Below are positions 5,749 to 7,057 of a stretch of DNA of 7,057 nt, one piece after another. The number at the start of each line of letters is the position of its first letter. The first letter of the stretch is position 1. Both the position numbers and the translations under genes were made by a program. This DNA is from Bacteroidota bacterium (GTDB lineage: Bacteria > Bacteroidota > Bacteroidia > Bacteroidales > VadinHA17). Below the pieces are notes generated by a model. The model was not told the origin of the DNA. It saw nothing but the letters and a program-made list of their open reading frames with translations, and made no database searches. The stretch is from the NCBI GenBank assembly GCA_016868515.1, contig VGGM01000080.1, positions 1 to 7,057 on the forward strand. The letters run 5' to 3'.

Positions 5749-7057
5749 ATGCAGACAAAAGGTAAAGTTTATGGCATTATCGCGAACCTTGTGATTGTCA
5801 ATACCGAAGGACCTGTTGCACAAAATGAGATCTGCTTCATTGACCATGGCGGTACAAAACTGATGGCTGAGGTCATCAAGGTAACCGGCATCCAGGCATT
5901 TGTCCAGGTCTTTGAGAGCACCAGGGGATTAAAACTGGGAGCCCCGGTAGAGTTCACGGGAAGTATGCTTGAAGTAACACTGGGTCCGGGGATTCTTTCT
6001 AAGAACTACGATGGCCTTCAGAATGATCTCGATAAAATGACCGGAGTTTTTCTCAGGAAAGGTGACTACACATATCCACTCGATGAGGACAAGACATGGA
6101 AGTTCGCAGCTACTTCAAAAGTAAATGAGATTGTTTATCCGGGTTCATGGCTCGGTGAAGTGACCGAGAACTGGATGCCTCACAAGATAATGGTGCCATT
6201 CAGCTTCAGGGGTTCTTTCAGGGTGAAATGGGTTATATCCGATGGGGAATATAAAGCCACCGAAAAAATAGCCGTACTGACCGATTCTGATGGAAAAGAC
6301 CATGACGTTACCATGATCCAGAAATGGCCTGTCAAAATTCCCATCAAAGCATACAGAAATAAACCCAGACCTTTCAAAATACTTGAGACCGGTGTCAGGG
6401 TTATTGATACGCTGAACCCTATCACCGAAGGTGGCACAGGCTTTATTCCGGGACCTTTCGGCTGCGGTAAAACCGTACTTCAGCACGCAATTTCAAAGCA
6501 GGCCGAAGCCGACATGGTCGTAATCGCAGCCTGCGGTGAAAGAGCCAATGAAGTAGTAGAGATATTCACCGAGTTCCCCGAACTGAAGGATGCCAGAACC
6601 GGAAGACACCTCATTGAGCGGACAACAATAATTGCCAATACATCGAATATGCCGGTCGCAGCCCGAGAGGCATCGGTTTACACAGCCATGACTATAGCCG
6701 AATACTACAGGTCAATGGGCCTCAAAATTCTGCTCCTTGCCGATTCAACCTCACGCTGGGCCCAGGCTCTTCGTGAAATGTCGAACAGAATGGAGGAGCT
6801 GCCGGGTCCCGATGCGTTTCCGATGGACCTGCCGGCTATCATCTCAAACTTCTATGCACGGGCAGGTTTTGTTGAACTCGTAAATGGCAAGACCGGTTCA
6901 ATTACATTTATCGGAACTGTTTCACCCGCCGGAGGAAACCTCAAGGAACCCGTAACCGAATCGACCAAAAAGGCAGCCAGATGCTTCTACGCACTCTCAC
7001 AACAAAGAGCAGACTCAAAACGGTACCCGGCTATCGATCCTATTGAAAGCTACTCAA
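5749..7057 (+). CDS. atpA: V/A-type ATP synthase catalytic subunit A (3' partial)
   Basis: The catalytic nucleotide-binding subunit A (NtpA) of the V/A-type rotary ATPase, which hydrolyses or makes ATP in the A3B3 head. The first 436 residues of an expected 580-590 are present; the window end cuts the gene. Visible parts are the N-terminal beta-barrel (KGKVYGIIANLVIVNTEGPV), the V/A-specific bulge (non-homologous region) at about 110-200, and the Walker A motif GPFGCGKT (235-242, Lys241). The catalytic Glu264 lies in CGERANE, and the Walker B region LLLADSTSRWA (328-338) contains Asp332. TVSPAGG and YPAIDPIESYS also match the family. All key catalytic residues in the visible part are intact. 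The P-loop has Cys239 where many bacterial and archaeal A subunits have Ser or Ala. The ATG at 5749 gives the normal family N-terminus. Identity as subunit A is certain; the ion pumped depends on subunits outside the window. Confidence 0.97.
   Translation, partial: MQTKGKVYGIIANLVIVNTEGPVAQNEICFIDHGGTKLMAEVIKVTGIQAFVQVFESTRGLKLGAPVEFTGSMLEVTLGPGILSKNYDGLQNDLDKMTGVFLRKGDYTYPLDEDKTWKFAATSKVNEIVYPGSWLGEVTENWMPHKIMVPFSFRGSFRVKWVISDGEYKATEKIAVLTDSDGKDHDVTMIQKWPVKIPIKAYRNKPRPFKILETGVRVIDTLNPITEGGTGFIPGPFGCGKTVLQHAISKQAEADMVVIAACGERANEVVEIFTEFPELKDARTGRHLIERTTIIANTSNMPVAAREASVYTAMTIAEYYRSMGLKILLLADSTSRWAQALREMSNRMEELPGPDAFPMDLPAIISNFYARAGFVELVNGKTGSITFIGTVSPAGGNLKEPVTESTKKAARCFYALSQQRADSKRYPAIDPIESYS

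Noticed and set aside
6145..6486. 113-codon open frame on the - strand (and a second at 6180-6437) inside subunit A
   Set aside because: Both lie wholly opposite conserved ATPase coding sequence, including part of the P-loop, and show no family features.

Overview
The window reads as a stretch of chromosome from a member of the Bacteroidota, most likely an anaerobic or marine member of class Bacteroidia. Three things suggest this. A V/A-type ATPase operon begins with subunit E, then a DUF2764 protein, then subunit A; this order is typical of Bacteroidota and also occurs in Chlamydiae and some Spirochaetes. Most start codons are preceded by A-rich sequence with no strong Shine-Dalgarno. The small transporters also look Bacteroidota-like. 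This assignment comes from gene order and sequence character, not from a search. Genes are tightly packed: no gap exceeds about 150 bases, and there are no RNA genes, mobile elements, CRISPR arrays or long repeats.

Left part (1-1831): the C-terminal half of a MATE-family multidrug/Na+-type exporter runs in from the left edge on the + strand. It converges, with a 13-base gap, on an EamA/DMT-family permease on the - strand. The permease in turn diverges from the next gene across a 145-base intergenic region that must hold the promoters of both.

Middle part (1832-4208): a GltS-like sodium:glutamate symporter (ESS family) is followed 85 bases later by a protein with two universal stress protein (USP) domains. 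The gap between them holds a perfect 6+6 palindrome that could be an operator.

Right part (4227-7057): the start of a V/A-type ATPase operon, with peripheral-stalk subunit E, a DUF2764 protein and the catalytic subunit A, which is cut off by the window end. The USP gene ends 18 bases before subunit E on the same strand, so it is probably co-transcribed with the ATPase. The rest of the ATPase (B, D, I, K) should lie just past the right edge.

Together the right two-thirds suggest an ion-gradient unit: a rotary ATPase that makes or uses a H+ or Na+ gradient, a probable Na+-coupled amino-acid importer that would use it, and a stress-type nucleotide-binding-fold protein that may report energy status. 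That functional link is inference. I see no clearly new system. The points most worth following are the DUF2764 protein as a stand-in for the missing C/d subunit, the USP gene leading into the ATPase operon, and the cysteine in the P-loop of subunit A.
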